Assembly (NCBI GenBank): GCA_900540235.1
Contig: UQEY01000015.1
Coordinates: 1-44,547, forward strand
Reading direction: 5' to 3'
DNA from: an uncultured Eubacteriales bacterium
GTDB taxonomy: Bacteria; Bacillota; Clostridia; Oscillospirales; Acutalibacteraceae
Length of the DNA: 44,547 bases
How positions within the stretch are numbered: position 1 is the first letter of the stretch; each line of letters begins with the position of its first letter. Of this stretch, positions 1-7,820 are shown in pieces. A program made the position numbers and the translations under genes. Below the pieces are notes generated by a model that did no database searches, was not told the origin of the DNA, and saw only the letters and a program-made list of their open reading frames with translations.

Positions 1-46
1 CTACGAAAGTCTTATCATTTTAGACTATTTAAAATAAAAAAATCAC

Positions 47-72
47 CGTAGGGGCGAACTGCGTTCGCCCGC
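47..72. repeat. GTAGGGGCGA palindromic repeat, copy 1
   Basis: A short inverted repeat in which GGGCGAAC pairs with GTTCGCCC around a three-base centre, flanked by CGTAG and GC. A near-identical unit is at 9012-9037 and a related one at 8848-8874. It lies just after the stop of the leftward deacetylase gene. On the minus strand it is followed, after a gap of about 11 bases, by a T-run, so it may also help end transcription. Repeats of this kind are common between genes in Clostridia. Confidence 0.7.
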
Positions 73-83
73 TAAATTATTAT

Positions 84-950
84 TTATATTTTTGTTGTAA
101 ATTTATACCCTTGTTTTTTCGCCTCGTCTATTACATCGCCGAGGATGGCGGCATTTGTTGAACTTACTGCGTGAAGGAGCATAATTTCGCCGGGGTGAAG
201 ATATTTTGTGATTTCGTTATATGCCGTTTTTTCATCCGTTTGATTTTGCGTATCCCAATCGGCATAAGCAAAGCTCCAAAAAACAGACTTATAACCGAGA
301 TTTTTGGCAAGCGCAAGTGTGCTTTGACTGAATTCACCCTTTGGAAAGCGGAACAAAGTCATATCGTAATTAAAATTCTTTTTGATATATTTATGAAGAA
401 ACATAATTTCTTGCGTAGCCGTTTGCTCGTCAATCTCGTCCATAGTATAGTGGCGATAGGTGTGGTTGCCGACAATATGACCCTCATCTATCATTCGTTT
501 AATAAGCTTAGGGTTGTCTTTGGCAAAATCATAAGTTACAAAAAAGATTGCTTTAACATTTTTTTCTTTAAGAGTATCCAAAATAGCGGGGGTGAAACCG
601 TTTTCATACCCCTCATCAAAAGTTAAGCAAATTGATTTTTTATCATCAAGAATGAAATGACCGTCAAGATTTTTATATTGAGAATTTAACATAACCGGGT
701 CGGTTGGCTGAGCGTGATTTTCGGCTCTGCCCGGACCCCAAACCACCTTGTCCGTACTGTAGCCGTCAACTCCCATATTGTCGGCTTCAAGTTTAGTTTC
801 GGCAACGGAAGTTGTTGAAGTTTCACTTTGAGATGTTGCTTCGGTGGTAGACTCGGCTGTCGTTTCGGTATTTTTATTTTTCTTTGAGCATCCGTAGACT
901 ACCGCCAAAATACATATTACAGATATTATGACTAACAAAATTTTTTTCAT
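84..950 (-). CDS. pdaA: Polysaccharide deacetylase lipoprotein, PdaA-like
   Basis: A 288-residue carbohydrate esterase family 4 protein, most like the PdaA group that de-N-acetylates muramic acid in peptidoglycan. The N-terminus is a lipoprotein signal (MKKILLVIISV then a Cys at about residue 21), followed by a Thr/Ser-rich linker of about 40 residues, so it should be tethered outside the membrane. The NodB motifs are visible: TFDEGYENG, HTYRH (metal-binding His pair), RFPKG, and LLHAVSSTNA near the end. TFDEGYENG and FWSFAYADWD match PdaA rather than chitin deacetylases. An upstream in-frame start at 968 exists, but the ATG at 950 follows AGGAGG and starts the signal peptide. It is third in the leftward order prfB-mgtC-pdaA. 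Its ribosome site lies inside a terminator-like hairpin (see 951-984). PdaA proper is a spore cortex enzyme; a vegetative wall role is equally possible. Confidence 0.88.
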   Translation of the reverse strand: MKKILLVIISVICILAVVYGCSKKNKNTETTAESTTEATSQSETSTTSVAETKLEADNMGVDGYSTDKVVWGPGRAENHAQPTDPVMLNSQYKNLDGHFILDDKKSICLTFDEGYENGFTPAILDTLKEKNVKAIFFVTYDFAKDNPKLIKRMIDEGHIVGNHTYRHYTMDEIDEQTATQEIMFLHKYIKKNFNYDMTLFRFPKGEFSQSTLALAKNLGYKSVFWSFAYADWDTQNQTDEKTAYNEITKYLHPGEIMLLHAVSSTNAAILGDVIDEAKKQGYKFTTKI

Positions 951-984
951 AAAAAAACCTCCTAACAATATTTTTGTCAGGAGG
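951..984 (-). terminator. Terminator-like hairpin containing the pdaA Shine-Dalgarno
   Basis: On the minus strand CCTCCTGACA (975-984) pairs over 10 bp, with one G-U, with TGTTAGGAGG (958-967) across a 7-nt loop, followed by seven T (951-957) and then directly by the pdaA ATG. The shape is that of an intrinsic terminator, but the 3' arm is also the AGGAGG of pdaA. It could stop transcription from mgtC, mask the ribosome site, or both. Confidence 0.75.
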
Positions 985-1003
985 CGATTTTATATGTTTG
1001 GTA

Positions 1004-1723
1004 TTACTCGGTAATTTTCCAACCGGCAGAAATGATGCCTTCATCTTTGCCGACATGAACGATAATACTTTCAACAACATCGTTATTCTTTTTTGCTGTT
1101 GTTATATAAGCTTTAATTTTAACATCACCGTTTGGCGAATCGTTACTTTCAAGGTTGTGAAGAAGAACATCTTGCTTTTCCCTGATTGTTTTAATCAAAT
1201 GAGCACGGATATCAACCTCCGAGCTTTCCTTACATAAAATGGAAATTTTATAAGTGCACTCTTCCCTTTCACGCTTAACATTGTTGTAATGATTTTTTTT
1301 GTTAACATAATCTGAAAGAGGGTGCAAAACAAGGTGAACAATAACTATTGCAACCGCAACAATAATCGCATAATAGATATCTTCAAGCGTACACAAAATA
1401 CCCACTGCGGCAGTTGTCCATATAGTTGCGGCAGTTGAAAGACCGCTGACCTTTGCGCCGTCACGAATAATAAGACCTGCGCCGAGGAAACCGATACCGC
1501 TTACTACCTGAGCGGCAACACGGGTAACATCAATATTGTCCCCAAGCGCTATGTATGAAAACGCAGTATAAGCATAAGCACCCACGCAAACTATAACATT
1601 TGTAAGTATTCCCGCCTGATGCTTTGTCCACTGGCGTTCAAAGCCTACAATAAAGCCGAGAAAAATTGCAAGCGCAAGCCTGATAGAAAAACCTGATAAT
1701 GCAGTTATGTCAAGTATTTCCAA
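1004..1723 (-). CDS. MgtC/SapB family membrane protein
   Basis: A 239-residue inner-membrane protein of the MgtC/SapB family. The family hallmarks are present: GFERQWTKHQAGILTN in the first cytoplasmic loop, then RVAAQVVSGIGFLGAGLII and VSGLSTAATIWTTAAVG. About four to five membrane helices fill the first 145 residues. The C-terminal 90 residues are soluble and resemble the ACT-like domain seen in full-length MgtC proteins. MgtC of Salmonella acts in survival at low magnesium and modulates the F-ATPase; most Firmicutes homologues have no known role. The start lies 2 bp after the prfB stop, so the two are probably cotranscribed and translationally coupled. Confidence 0.88.
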   Translation of the reverse strand: MEILDITALSGFSIRLALAIFLGFIVGFERQWTKHQAGILTNVIVCVGAYAYTAFSYIALGDNIDVTRVAAQVVSGIGFLGAGLIIRDGAKVSGLSTAATIWTTAAVGILCTLEDIYYAIIVAVAIVIVHLVLHPLSDYVNKKNHYNNVKREREECTYKISILCKESSEVDIRAHLIKTIREKQDVLLHNLESNDSPNGDVKIKAYITTAKKNNDVVESIIVHVGKDEGIISAGWKITE

Positions 1724-1725
1724 CT

Positions 1726-2841
1726 TTATTCCACTCCTTCAACAGATTTCATCTTTAAATATGCATTAATGAAACCGTCGAGGTCGCCATCCATTACCGC
1801 TGTAATGTTGCCCATTTCAAAATTGGTTCTATGGTCTTTAACCATTGTGTACGGCATAAAGACATAAGAACGAATTTGGCTTCCCCAAGCGATTTCCTTT
1901 TGGTCGCCCTTAATATCTTCTATTCTTTCAAGATTTTCTCTTTCCTTAATTTCAACAAGCTTAGATTTAAGCATACGCATAGCAACCTCACGGTTTTGAT
2001 GCTGACTGCGCTCAATTTGGCAGGAAACAACAATTCCGGTAGGAATATGGGTAAGACGAACGGCAGATGAAGTTTTGTTAACCTTCTGTCCGCCTGCACC
2101 CGAAGCTCGGTAAACATCCATCTTGATATCTTCGTCACGAATTTCAACATCAACATCATCGTCAATTTCAGGCATAACTTCAACAGAAGCAAAAGAAGTA
2201 TGACGCCTGCCCGATGAATCGAAAGGTGAAACTCTTACAAGACGGTGAATACCCATTTCCCCTTTAAGATAGCCGTAGGCATTTTCGCCCTCAACAAGAA
2301 TTGTTGCACTCTTAATACCTGCCACATCGCCGTCAAGATAATCAAGAGTAGACACTTTATATCCGTGGCGCTCGCCCCAACGATTATACATTCTAAAGAG
2401 CATTTCAGCCCAATCTTGAGCCTCTGTTCCGCCTGCACCTGCATGGAAAGTGAGAAGTGCGTTTTTGCTGTCAAATTCACCGCTCAAAAGAGTTGAAAGA
2501 GTTAACGATTCAAGCTTTTTTTCAATTTCTTCAACCGAAGCTGTGCAGTCTTCAAGCAAATCTGCATCCTCTTCCTCGTTTGCAAGCTCAATCATAACAA
2601 GTGCATCGTCAAAATCATTTTTTACATTTTCATATGAAGCAACTTTTGCCTTGAGCGAACCGATTTTTTGCATAACTTTTTGACTGTTTTCCATATCATC
2701 CCAAAAATCTGCTCTACTGCTTTCTTCTTCAAGCTCACCGATTTCCTGCTTCAAGGTGTCAATAGCAAGTGCTTCTTTCAAATTTTTAACTGTTTTCTCA
2801 GACTCTAAAAGTCTTAATCTTAATTCTTCGTATTCTACCAT
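1726..2841 (-). CDS. prfB: Peptide chain release factor 2
   Basis: A 371-residue class I release factor that ends translation at UGA and UAA. The GGQ peptidyl-hydrolysis loop is visible (ASGAGGQKVNKTSSAVR), and the codon-recognition tripeptide is SPF (VRVSPFDSSGRRH), which marks RF2 rather than RF1. The N-terminal coiled region covers about residues 1-110. The programmed +1 frameshift found early in many prfB genes is absent: the region where it would sit reads straight through as EALAIDTLKQE, with CTT-GCT instead of CTT-TGA. The ATG at 2841 has GGAGAG upstream and a consensus promoter at 2889-2918. It heads the leftward prfB-mgtC-pdaA group. Confidence 0.97.
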   Translation of the reverse strand: MVEYEELRLRLLESEKTVKNLKEALAIDTLKQEIGELEEESSRADFWDDMENSQKVMQKIGSLKAKVASYENVKNDFDDALVMIELANEEEDADLLEDCTASVEEIEKKLESLTLSTLLSGEFDSKNALLTFHAGAGGTEAQDWAEMLFRMYNRWGERHGYKVSTLDYLDGDVAGIKSATILVEGENAYGYLKGEMGIHRLVRVSPFDSSGRRHTSFASVEVMPEIDDDVDVEIRDEDIKMDVYRASGAGGQKVNKTSSAVRLTHIPTGIVVSCQIERSQHQNREVAMRMLKSKLVEIKERENLERIEDIKGDQKEIAWGSQIRSYVFMPYTMVKDHRTNFEMGNITAVMDGDLDGFINAYLKMKSVEGVE

Positions 2842-2888
2842 ATCGCTCTCCGAAATAAATATTTATCTGTCTATATAGTTATTAATAT

Positions 2889-2918
2889 ATTATATACAGA
2901 TTACTTAATTATTGTCAA
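2889..2918 (-). promoter_or_regulatory. Promoter of prfB
   Basis: On the minus strand TTGACA (2913-2918), an 18-bp spacer and TATAAT (2889-2894), a consensus sigma-A promoter. The expected leader is about 40 nt. It is back to back with the promoter of the gene at 3021. Confidence 0.8.
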
Positions 2919-2953
2919 GTTTAAAATAGATTTACAATATTTTAATTAATCTG

Positions 2954-2982
2954 TTGATTTATTATGATAATTTGGATATAAT
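2954..2982 (+). promoter_or_regulatory. Promoter of the RING/zinc-ribbon gene
   Basis: TTGATT (2954-2959), a 17-bp spacer and TATAAT (2977-2982), about 38 bp upstream of the ATG at 3021. Confidence 0.75.
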
Positions 2983-3020
2983 AAATTGAATGGGTATCCC
3001 CAAAATGAAAGGAAATTATT

Positions 3021-4118
3021 ATGCCTTCATACGAAAATGAAAAATGCCCTGTATGCGGCGAAAAATTTAAAGACGGCGACGATATTGTAACCTGTCCCGA
3101 GTGCGGTACTCCTCACCACAGAGAATGTTACAAAAAAATAGGTCACTGCATAAATGAGGACAAGCACGCTTTGGGCTACGAATTTAAAAAGACCGGCGTT
3201 TCAAGCAACGCTCAAAATGTACCAAGTGAAAGCGCAGAGAAACAAAACGCTCCCGTCGGTACTTATTTTGACCCTAACGCCTCAAATAATGAAAATCAAA
3301 ACAATCAAAACACTGCCGAATCTAAAAGCAATACTAAAAAGTGTGTAAGCTGCGGTGCGGATATTAACAAAAACGCTCCGTTTTGCAACAAGTGCGGCGC
3401 AAGGCAGCCTATTCAAAACAGCAATAACGCAAATGCACCCTTCGCTCAACCGTTTATACCTAATGTTAAAACAGGTTTTGAAAACAGCGATTTAAAAATC
3501 GACGGCGAAAAAGCGGAAGATGTTGCAGGCGTTGTCGGAAGCAATGTGCCGAGGTTTATGTCTAAGTTCACATCCGGCAAAAAGGTTGGTTGGAACTGGG
3601 CAGGCTTTATCTTCGGTCCTTACTATCTTTTCTTTAGAAAAATGTATAAAGAGGGTTCGATTTTTCTCGCTTTGCAGCTTATTGTAAGCCTTGTGGCTCA
3701 AGGTGTTTACGCTAAGCCGTATGCAAAGTTTATGAACTTTATCACTTCAAACGCAAGTGAAATTTCAGCAAACGGTTTAAGCGATAATTTACTTAATCAG
3801 TTCGACAAGATATACGAGCAAATTTTGCCTATGGCTGTTATAATATTTGCGGCTAATGTTATACTCCACATCGTTATTGCTCTGTTTAGCGACAGTTTTT
3901 ACAAAACAAAAGTTATCAAAACCGTTAAAGATATTAATCAAAAGCTTGATGAGGGCAGTATGTTTGAGCAGATGATGCCTTTTGCCGGCGGTCAAAATTT
4001 GTCACAAGACGACCTGAAGAAAATGTATCTCGGCAAAATGGGCGGAACGAGCATTTTTACACCTGTTTTAGCATTTTTCGTGCTTGATATTATTACATCA
4101 ATAATTTCACGACTTTAA
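3021..4118 (+). CDS. RING-like and zinc-ribbon membrane protein with DUF2628
   Basis: A 365-residue protein of three parts. Residues 1-45 form a prokaryotic RING-like zinc module (C9, C12, C25, C28, H32/H33, C36, C43). Residues about 108-126 are a zinc ribbon, CVSCG then CNKCG. Between them is a low-complexity Asn/Gln-rich linker. From about residue 180 the GWNWAGFIFGPYYLFFRKMY block is the DUF2628 signature and leads into four or so hydrophobic segments. The N-terminus probably faces the cytoplasm, with the C-terminal half in the membrane. No function is established for this arrangement, and a prokaryotic RING fold does not by itself imply ubiquitin chemistry. The ATG follows GAAAGGAAA and has its own promoter; galU starts 31 bp after the stop and is probably cotranscribed. 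Confidence 0.8.
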   Translation: MPSYENEKCPVCGEKFKDGDDIVTCPECGTPHHRECYKKIGHCINEDKHALGYEFKKTGVSSNAQNVPSESAEKQNAPVGTYFDPNASNNENQNNQNTAESKSNTKKCVSCGADINKNAPFCNKCGARQPIQNSNNANAPFAQPFIPNVKTGFENSDLKIDGEKAEDVAGVVGSNVPRFMSKFTSGKKVGWNWAGFIFGPYYLFFRKMYKEGSIFLALQLIVSLVAQGVYAKPYAKFMNFITSNASEISANGLSDNLLNQFDKIYEQILPMAVIIFAANVILHIVIALFSDSFYKTKVIKTVKDINQKLDEGSMFEQMMPFAGGQNLSQDDLKKMYLGKMGGTSIFTPVLAFFVLDIITSIISRL

Positions 4119-4149
4119 GTGAAATCAATATAAAAATAGGAGAAAAATT

Positions 4150-5022
4150 ATGAAAATTAAAAAAGCCATCATTCCTGCCGCAGGACTCGGTACAAGAGTT
4201 TTGCCTGCATCAAAAGCAATTCCGAAAGAAATGCTCAACATCGTTGACAAACCTGCAATTCAGTACATAGTTGAGGAAGCTTTTAATTCGGGAATTGAGG
4301 ATGTTCTTATTATTACAAATCGTGGAAAGGGCGCTATTGAGGACCATTTTGACCATTCAATAGAGCTTGAGCAAAGGCTTGCGGGCGACGAAAGCAAAAA
4401 GAGTATTTATGACGATGTTACCGCTTGCTCAAACTTTGGCAACATATATTTTATCCGCCAAAAGGAAACAAAAGGTTTGGGTCACGCAGTTCTTTGCGCC
4501 AAAAACTTTGTCGGTGACGAACCGTTTGCAATTCTTTACGGCGATGATGTAATAATTTCGGATGAACCCGTTACAAAGCAACTTTGCGACGCTTACGAAA
4601 AATACGGCAAAGGTGTTGTCGGCGTTAAAGAAGTTCCTGAAAAATATGTGTCAAAATATTGTTCTTTAAAAGTAGACAAACTTGAGGGCAACTGCTACGA
4701 ATGCACCGATATGATTGAAAAGCCTAAGCCGGAGCAGATTATGTCTAACTTCTCTATTTTAGGCAGAGTTATTATGCCGCCTGAAATTTTTGACATTCTT
4801 GAAAATACTCCCCTCGGTGTAGGAAATGAACTTCAGCTTACCGACGCTATGAAAACTCTTGCGCAAACCAAAGGCGTTGTTGCAGTTGATTATAACGGCA
4901 CAAGGTACGATATGGGCAACAAATTCGGCATACTTAAAGCTAATATTGAAGTAGGCTTAAAGCATCCGGATACTAAAGACGAATTAAAGGCATTTATTAA
5001 AGAGATTAGTAAAGAATTGTAA
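4150..5022 (+). CDS. galU: UTP-glucose-1-phosphate uridylyltransferase
   Basis: A 290-residue cytosolic nucleotidyltransferase that makes UDP-glucose from UTP and glucose-1-phosphate, the precursor for exopolysaccharides, glycolipids and teichoic acid glucosylation. The nucleotide-binding signature near the N-terminus (IIPAAGLGTRVLPASKAIPKEM) and VDKPAIQYIVEE are diagnostic of bacterial GalU. Other family segments are FAILYGDDVI (metal-binding Asp) and VGNELQLTDAM. Length is normal. AGGAG lies 8 bp before the ATG. It probably shares a transcript with the gene at 3021. It is not next to the polysaccharide operon at 19.7-32.9 kb but could supply its sugar donor if that polymer uses UDP-glucose. 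Confidence 0.96.
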   Translation: MKIKKAIIPAAGLGTRVLPASKAIPKEMLNIVDKPAIQYIVEEAFNSGIEDVLIITNRGKGAIEDHFDHSIELEQRLAGDESKKSIYDDVTACSNFGNIYFIRQKETKGLGHAVLCAKNFVGDEPFAILYGDDVIISDEPVTKQLCDAYEKYGKGVVGVKEVPEKYVSKYCSLKVDKLEGNCYECTDMIEKPKPEQIMSNFSILGRVIMPPEIFDILENTPLGVGNELQLTDAMKTLAQTKGVVAVDYNGTRYDMGNKFGILKANIEVGLKHPDTKDELKAFIKEISKEL

Positions 5023-5028
5023 ATTACT

Positions 5029-5183
5029 GTTTATAATAGGTTGACGGCTTTCAACCACATTATAGTTTTTCTCTCCCTCAGTCAACAAAGTTGACAGCTC
5101 CCTCATCAGATGGAGCCGAGTTTTCTTGCTTCCCTCTGACGAGGGAAGTGGCGGCTTCGCCGTCGATAGGAGAGAAACCGATG
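5029..5183. repeat. Dispersed palindromic repeat, full copy
   Basis: Immediately after galU. It begins GTTTATAATAGGTTGACGGCT, carries CTCTCCCTCAGTCAACAAAG and ends in GCCGTCGATAGGAGAGAAAC. The two ends are inverted (GTTTxTCTCTCC against GGAGAGAAAC; GACGGC against GCCGTC). Inner inverted pairs include GTCAAC/GTTGAC and CTTCCCTC/GAGGGAAG. No open reading frame of note lies inside. The start of a second copy is at 44468-44547, also right after a stop codon. It looks like a MITE-like or BIME-like intergenic element. Confidence 0.75.
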
Positions 5184-5258
5184 TTAAGACAAACAATAAT
5201 TTATTTTACAAATCTACAAACTCTTGTAATATTCTATACAAATATTTACTGTATTATT

Positions 5259-5290
5259 AGGCTGTCCGAAATACAAAGGGCAGCCTTAAT
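5259..5290 (+). terminator. Hairpin before the CPBP gene
   Basis: AGGCTGTCC (5259-5267) pairs, with one wobble, with GGGCAGCCT (5278-5286), followed by an AT-rich stretch rather than a clean T-run. It may end the galU transcript weakly. The rest of the 291-bp gap is the repeat at 5029-5183 and AT-rich sequence with no clear gene. Confidence 0.45.
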
Positions 5291-5313
5291 ATATTAGAAT
5301 GAGAGGAAAATGT

Positions 5314-6339
5314 ATGAATCAATATTATTACAATCCTTTTCCAAACGAACAAAATGATTTTATGAAAGCTCAGTTTGAGCGAAACGAAAAAGCAAAGGCG
5401 CAAAAGCGTGAACTTAGGAAAGTGAGTTGTTTTCTCGGCGGTGCGGTAATTTTATATCTTGTTGTGCAGTTATTTATGTCGCTTCTTTTAACAAAAACAA
5501 CTCTTTCAAACGGCACAAATCTTTATGCGCTTTACCAATCAAACGCATCTTTCAGCTATGCTGTCAACATCTTATTTATTTCAATTTTAGCTGTGGCTGT
5601 GCCTTTCGGCATTGTTGCGCTTATTAATAAGAAAAAATACAGAACTCCTGTTGTGCCTACCAAATCGTTAAATTTTTTTGATGCATTAATTTGGGTTTGC
5701 TTTGGTATGGGTCTTTGCATCATTGCAAACGCAGGCACAAGCTACCTAGTAACTTTTCTTAAAAATGTGGGCGTAACGCTTACTCAAGGCGAAACGGCTA
5801 CTCCTAATTCGATTTTTGACTGTATTCTTGACATTATCGGAATTGCGATTGTTCCTGCAATTTGTGAAGAATTTGCAATGCGTTGCTGTTCACTCGGCTT
5901 GCTTAAAAATTACGGCAAAGCTTTCGGTGTAGTCGCTGTAAGCATTGTTTTCGGTTTGCTTCACGGAAATGTTATTCAGTTTATTTTTGCCTTTCTTGTA
6001 GGTCTTGTTTTGGCTTATATCACAATTAAGACCGAAAGCATCATCCCTGCCATGTGTATTCACGCATTTAATAACGGTATGTCTGCAATAAACGACACAG
6101 TCAATTTTGTTGCAGGAAAAGAGGTTAATATCACCGTTGCGCTTTTCGTTTTTTGGCTTGTTGTCGGTATCTCCGCCGCAATTTATCTTGCAATAAAGCA
6201 CAAACTAACTTTGCCTAAAGATGACAGCGACTGCGTACTTTCCACGGGTCAAAAAATCAACGCTTTCCTTTTCCCGGGTATGATTTTACCGTTTATAATT
6301 TTAATTGTTATGACAGCTACGACTGTTCACATAGGATAA
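5314..6339 (+). CDS. CPBP family intramembrane glutamic endopeptidase
   Basis: A 341-residue multi-spanning membrane protein of the CPBP (CAAX protease and bacteriocin-processing, Abi/Rce1) family. The family residues are present: EEFAMR (EExxxR), FGLLHGN (FxxxH) and HAFNNG (HxxxN), which form the intramembrane active site. About eight hydrophobic segments are visible; the first 40 residues are charged and cytoplasmic. Substrates cannot be told from sequence; relatives process peptides or modulate signalling. The ATG at 5314 has GAGAGGAAAATGT upstream; an in-frame ATG at 5299 overlaps that ribosome site and is less likely. tadA follows 3 bp after the stop, so the two are coupled. Confidence 0.87.
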   Translation: MNQYYYNPFPNEQNDFMKAQFERNEKAKAQKRELRKVSCFLGGAVILYLVVQLFMSLLLTKTTLSNGTNLYALYQSNASFSYAVNILFISILAVAVPFGIVALINKKKYRTPVVPTKSLNFFDALIWVCFGMGLCIIANAGTSYLVTFLKNVGVTLTQGETATPNSIFDCILDIIGIAIVPAICEEFAMRCCSLGLLKNYGKAFGVVAVSIVFGLLHGNVIQFIFAFLVGLVLAYITIKTESIIPAMCIHAFNNGMSAINDTVNFVAGKEVNITVALFVFWLVVGISAAIYLAIKHKLTLPKDDSDCVLSTGQKINAFLFPGMILPFIILIVMTATTVHIG

Positions 6340-6342
6340 AAT

Positions 6343-6828
6343 ATGACAGATGAAGAAATTATGAAAGAAGCCATTGCCCTTGCAAAAATAAGCGGTGACG
6401 AGGGCGAAGTTCCTGTAGGCGCAGTTGTGACAAAAGACGGAGAAATAATTGCTGCCGGCAGAAACAGGAGAGAATTCGGCAAAAATGCACTCTACCACGC
6501 AGAAATTGAAGCTATCAACAATGCGTGCGAAAAACTCGGAGGTTGGCGGCTTTGGCAATGTGAACTTTATGTTACGCTTGAACCGTGTCCGATGTGTGCC
6601 GGTGCTATTATAAATTCAAGAATTAAGCGTGTGGTTTTCGGTGCAAGCGACAGCAAAGCCGGTTCGTTTGGCTCTGTAGTTGATTTTAACACTTTGCCGT
6701 ATAACCATAAGCCTGAAATAATATCCGGTGTGCTTGAGGATGAATGTTCGGCACTTTTAAGTGAATTTTTTTCAAGGCTTCGTGAAAAGCGAGCTAAAAA
6801 CAAAAATATTGACAAGCAGATAAAATAG
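6343..6828 (+). CDS. tadA: tRNA adenosine(34) deaminase
   Basis: A 161-residue zinc deaminase that converts A34 of tRNA-Arg(ACG) to inosine. The active site is visible: HAEIEAI (zinc His and proton-shuttle Glu) and PCPMCAGAI (two zinc Cys). NSRIKRVVFGASDSKAGSFGS is the TadA-specific stretch that separates it from cytidine and guanine deaminases. It starts 3 bp after the CPBP gene, whose end (AGGATAA) serves as ribosome site. The last 20 bp of the gene contain the -35 box of the thiT promoter. Confidence 0.94.
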   Translation: MTDEEIMKEAIALAKISGDEGEVPVGAVVTKDGEIIAAGRNRREFGKNALYHAEIEAINNACEKLGGWRLWQCELYVTLEPCPMCAGAIINSRIKRVVFGASDSKAGSFGSVVDFNTLPYNHKPEIISGVLEDECSALLSEFFSRLREKRAKNKNIDKQIK

Positions 6829-6837
6829 TTATATAAT
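6809..6837 (+). promoter_or_regulatory. Promoter of the TPP riboswitch-thiT unit
   Basis: TTGACA (6809-6814), a 17-bp spacer and TATAAT (6832-6837), a consensus promoter whose -35 box lies inside the 3' end of tadA. Transcription should begin at about 6844, right before the riboswitch. Confidence 0.8.
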
Positions 6838-6848
6838 CTATCTAACTT

Positions 6849-6930
6849 AATAAGTCAGGGGTGCTTTGATTTTTCAAGGCTGAGATTATACCCTTCTAAC
6901 CTGTTTGATAATGCAAGCGTAGGAAGACGG
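6849..6930 (+). promoter_or_regulatory. TPP (thi-box) riboswitch
   Basis: Contains the conserved TPP aptamer words in order: CAGGGGTGC, AGGCTGAGA, ACCCTT, AACCTG, GATAATGC and GCGTAGGAA. It senses thiamine pyrophosphate. A terminator follows at 6946-6980 and the thiamine transporter gene starts at 7015, so high TPP should stop transcription before thiT. Confidence 0.96.
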
Positions 6931-6945
6931 AAGATTTATAACAAC

Positions 6946-6980
6946 AGCACCTTTGCGTATATGCTCAGGTGCTTTTTCTT
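6946..6980 (+). terminator. Riboswitch-controlled terminator before thiT
   Basis: AGCACCT (6946-6952) and AGGTGCT (6967-6973) form a perfect 7-bp stem followed by TTTTTCTT. It sits between the TPP aptamer and the thiT ribosome site. Confidence 0.85.
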
Positions 6981-7014
6981 TTGGCTTATTAAAATAATAG
7001 GAAAGGAGAATATT

Positions 7015-7608
7015 ATGGCTAACTCATCAATCAACAAAACAAGAATGCTTTGCGAAACCGCAATTATGATTGCTCTTGCAACTGCTCTTTCTTATGTAAC
7101 AATATTTAGCTTGCCGCACGGCGGTTCAATCACACTTTTCAGCCAGGTGCCTATCATCATTATCGGCTACCGTTACGGCGTAAAATGGGGTTGCACAACC
7201 GGTATTATCCACGGTATCCTTCAAATGCTTTTGCAGGGTCTTGGTAATTTTGCTTATGTTAAAGGCATCGGAGCTTACCTTGTGCTTATCCTTGCGGACT
7301 ATGTGCTCGCATTTATGTCACTCGGTCTTGGCGGCGCAATGTTTAAGAAAGTTATCAAAAACCAAAGCGTTGCTCTCGGTCTCGGCGCATTCGTAGGTTC
7401 ATTCCTTCGTTTCATCTGCCACTTCGTTTCAGGTGTTACAATTTGGGCGGACTACGCAGACGGCTGGAAAGGCGTTTGGGCATACAGCGCAAGCTACAAC
7501 GGCAGCTATATGGCTGTTGAAGCCGCTATTTCTATAGTAGCAGTAGTTGCATTAAGCTTTGTTCTCGACTTTAATAAGGAAAACCTTAAAAAGACAAAGA
7601 AAGCATAA
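7015..7608 (+). CDS. thiT: ECF transporter S component, thiamine-specific ThiT
   Basis: A 197-residue membrane protein with six predicted helices, the substrate-binding subunit of an energy-coupling factor transporter for thiamine. ThiT-type features are LPHGGSITLFSQVPI in the first loop, LADYVLAFMSLGL in the middle, and WAYSASYNGSYMAVEA near the end, where family Trp, Tyr and Asn residues contact thiamine. The energising EcfA/A'/T module is not in the window. The ATG at 7015 is preceded by GAAAGGAGAA; an upstream in-frame ATG at 6961 lies inside the terminator hairpin and is rejected. The TPP riboswitch directly upstream agrees with the substrate. Confidence 0.95.
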   Translation: MANSSINKTRMLCETAIMIALATALSYVTIFSLPHGGSITLFSQVPIIIIGYRYGVKWGCTTGIIHGILQMLLQGLGNFAYVKGIGAYLVLILADYVLAFMSLGLGGAMFKKVIKNQSVALGLGAFVGSFLRFICHFVSGVTIWADYADGWKGVWAYSASYNGSYMAVEAAISIVAVVALSFVLDFNKENLKKTKKA

Positions 7609-7631
7609 TTTGCAAATAATAAAAACACAAG

Positions 7632-7662
7632 CCCTTTGATTTGATTCAAAGGGTTTTATTTT
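7632..7662 (+). terminator. Terminator after thiT
   Basis: CCCTTTGA (7632-7639) and TCAAAGGG (7646-7653) form an 8-bp stem followed by TTTTATTTTTT. Confidence 0.88.
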
Positions 7663-7703
7663 TTGGAATAATTTGATTGTTTCGTCTATCTTTGTGATTA
7701 TAG

Positions 7704-7732
7704 TTGACTTATTTACTCTTATCTAATATTAT
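7704..7732 (+). promoter_or_regulatory. Promoter of the glycerophosphodiesterase gene
   Basis: TTGACT (7704-7709), 17-bp spacer, TATTAT (7727-7732). The leader of about 80 nt is AT-rich and carries two copies of TGTACAA-like words near 7745 and 7779, of unknown meaning. Confidence 0.6.
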
Positions 7733-7820
7733 AATATATGTATTGTGTACAAAATTTTCTTTATAATGATTATTTTTATGTACAATTAGCATATTATGTA
7801 TAATAAGAGAGGGTACAAAA

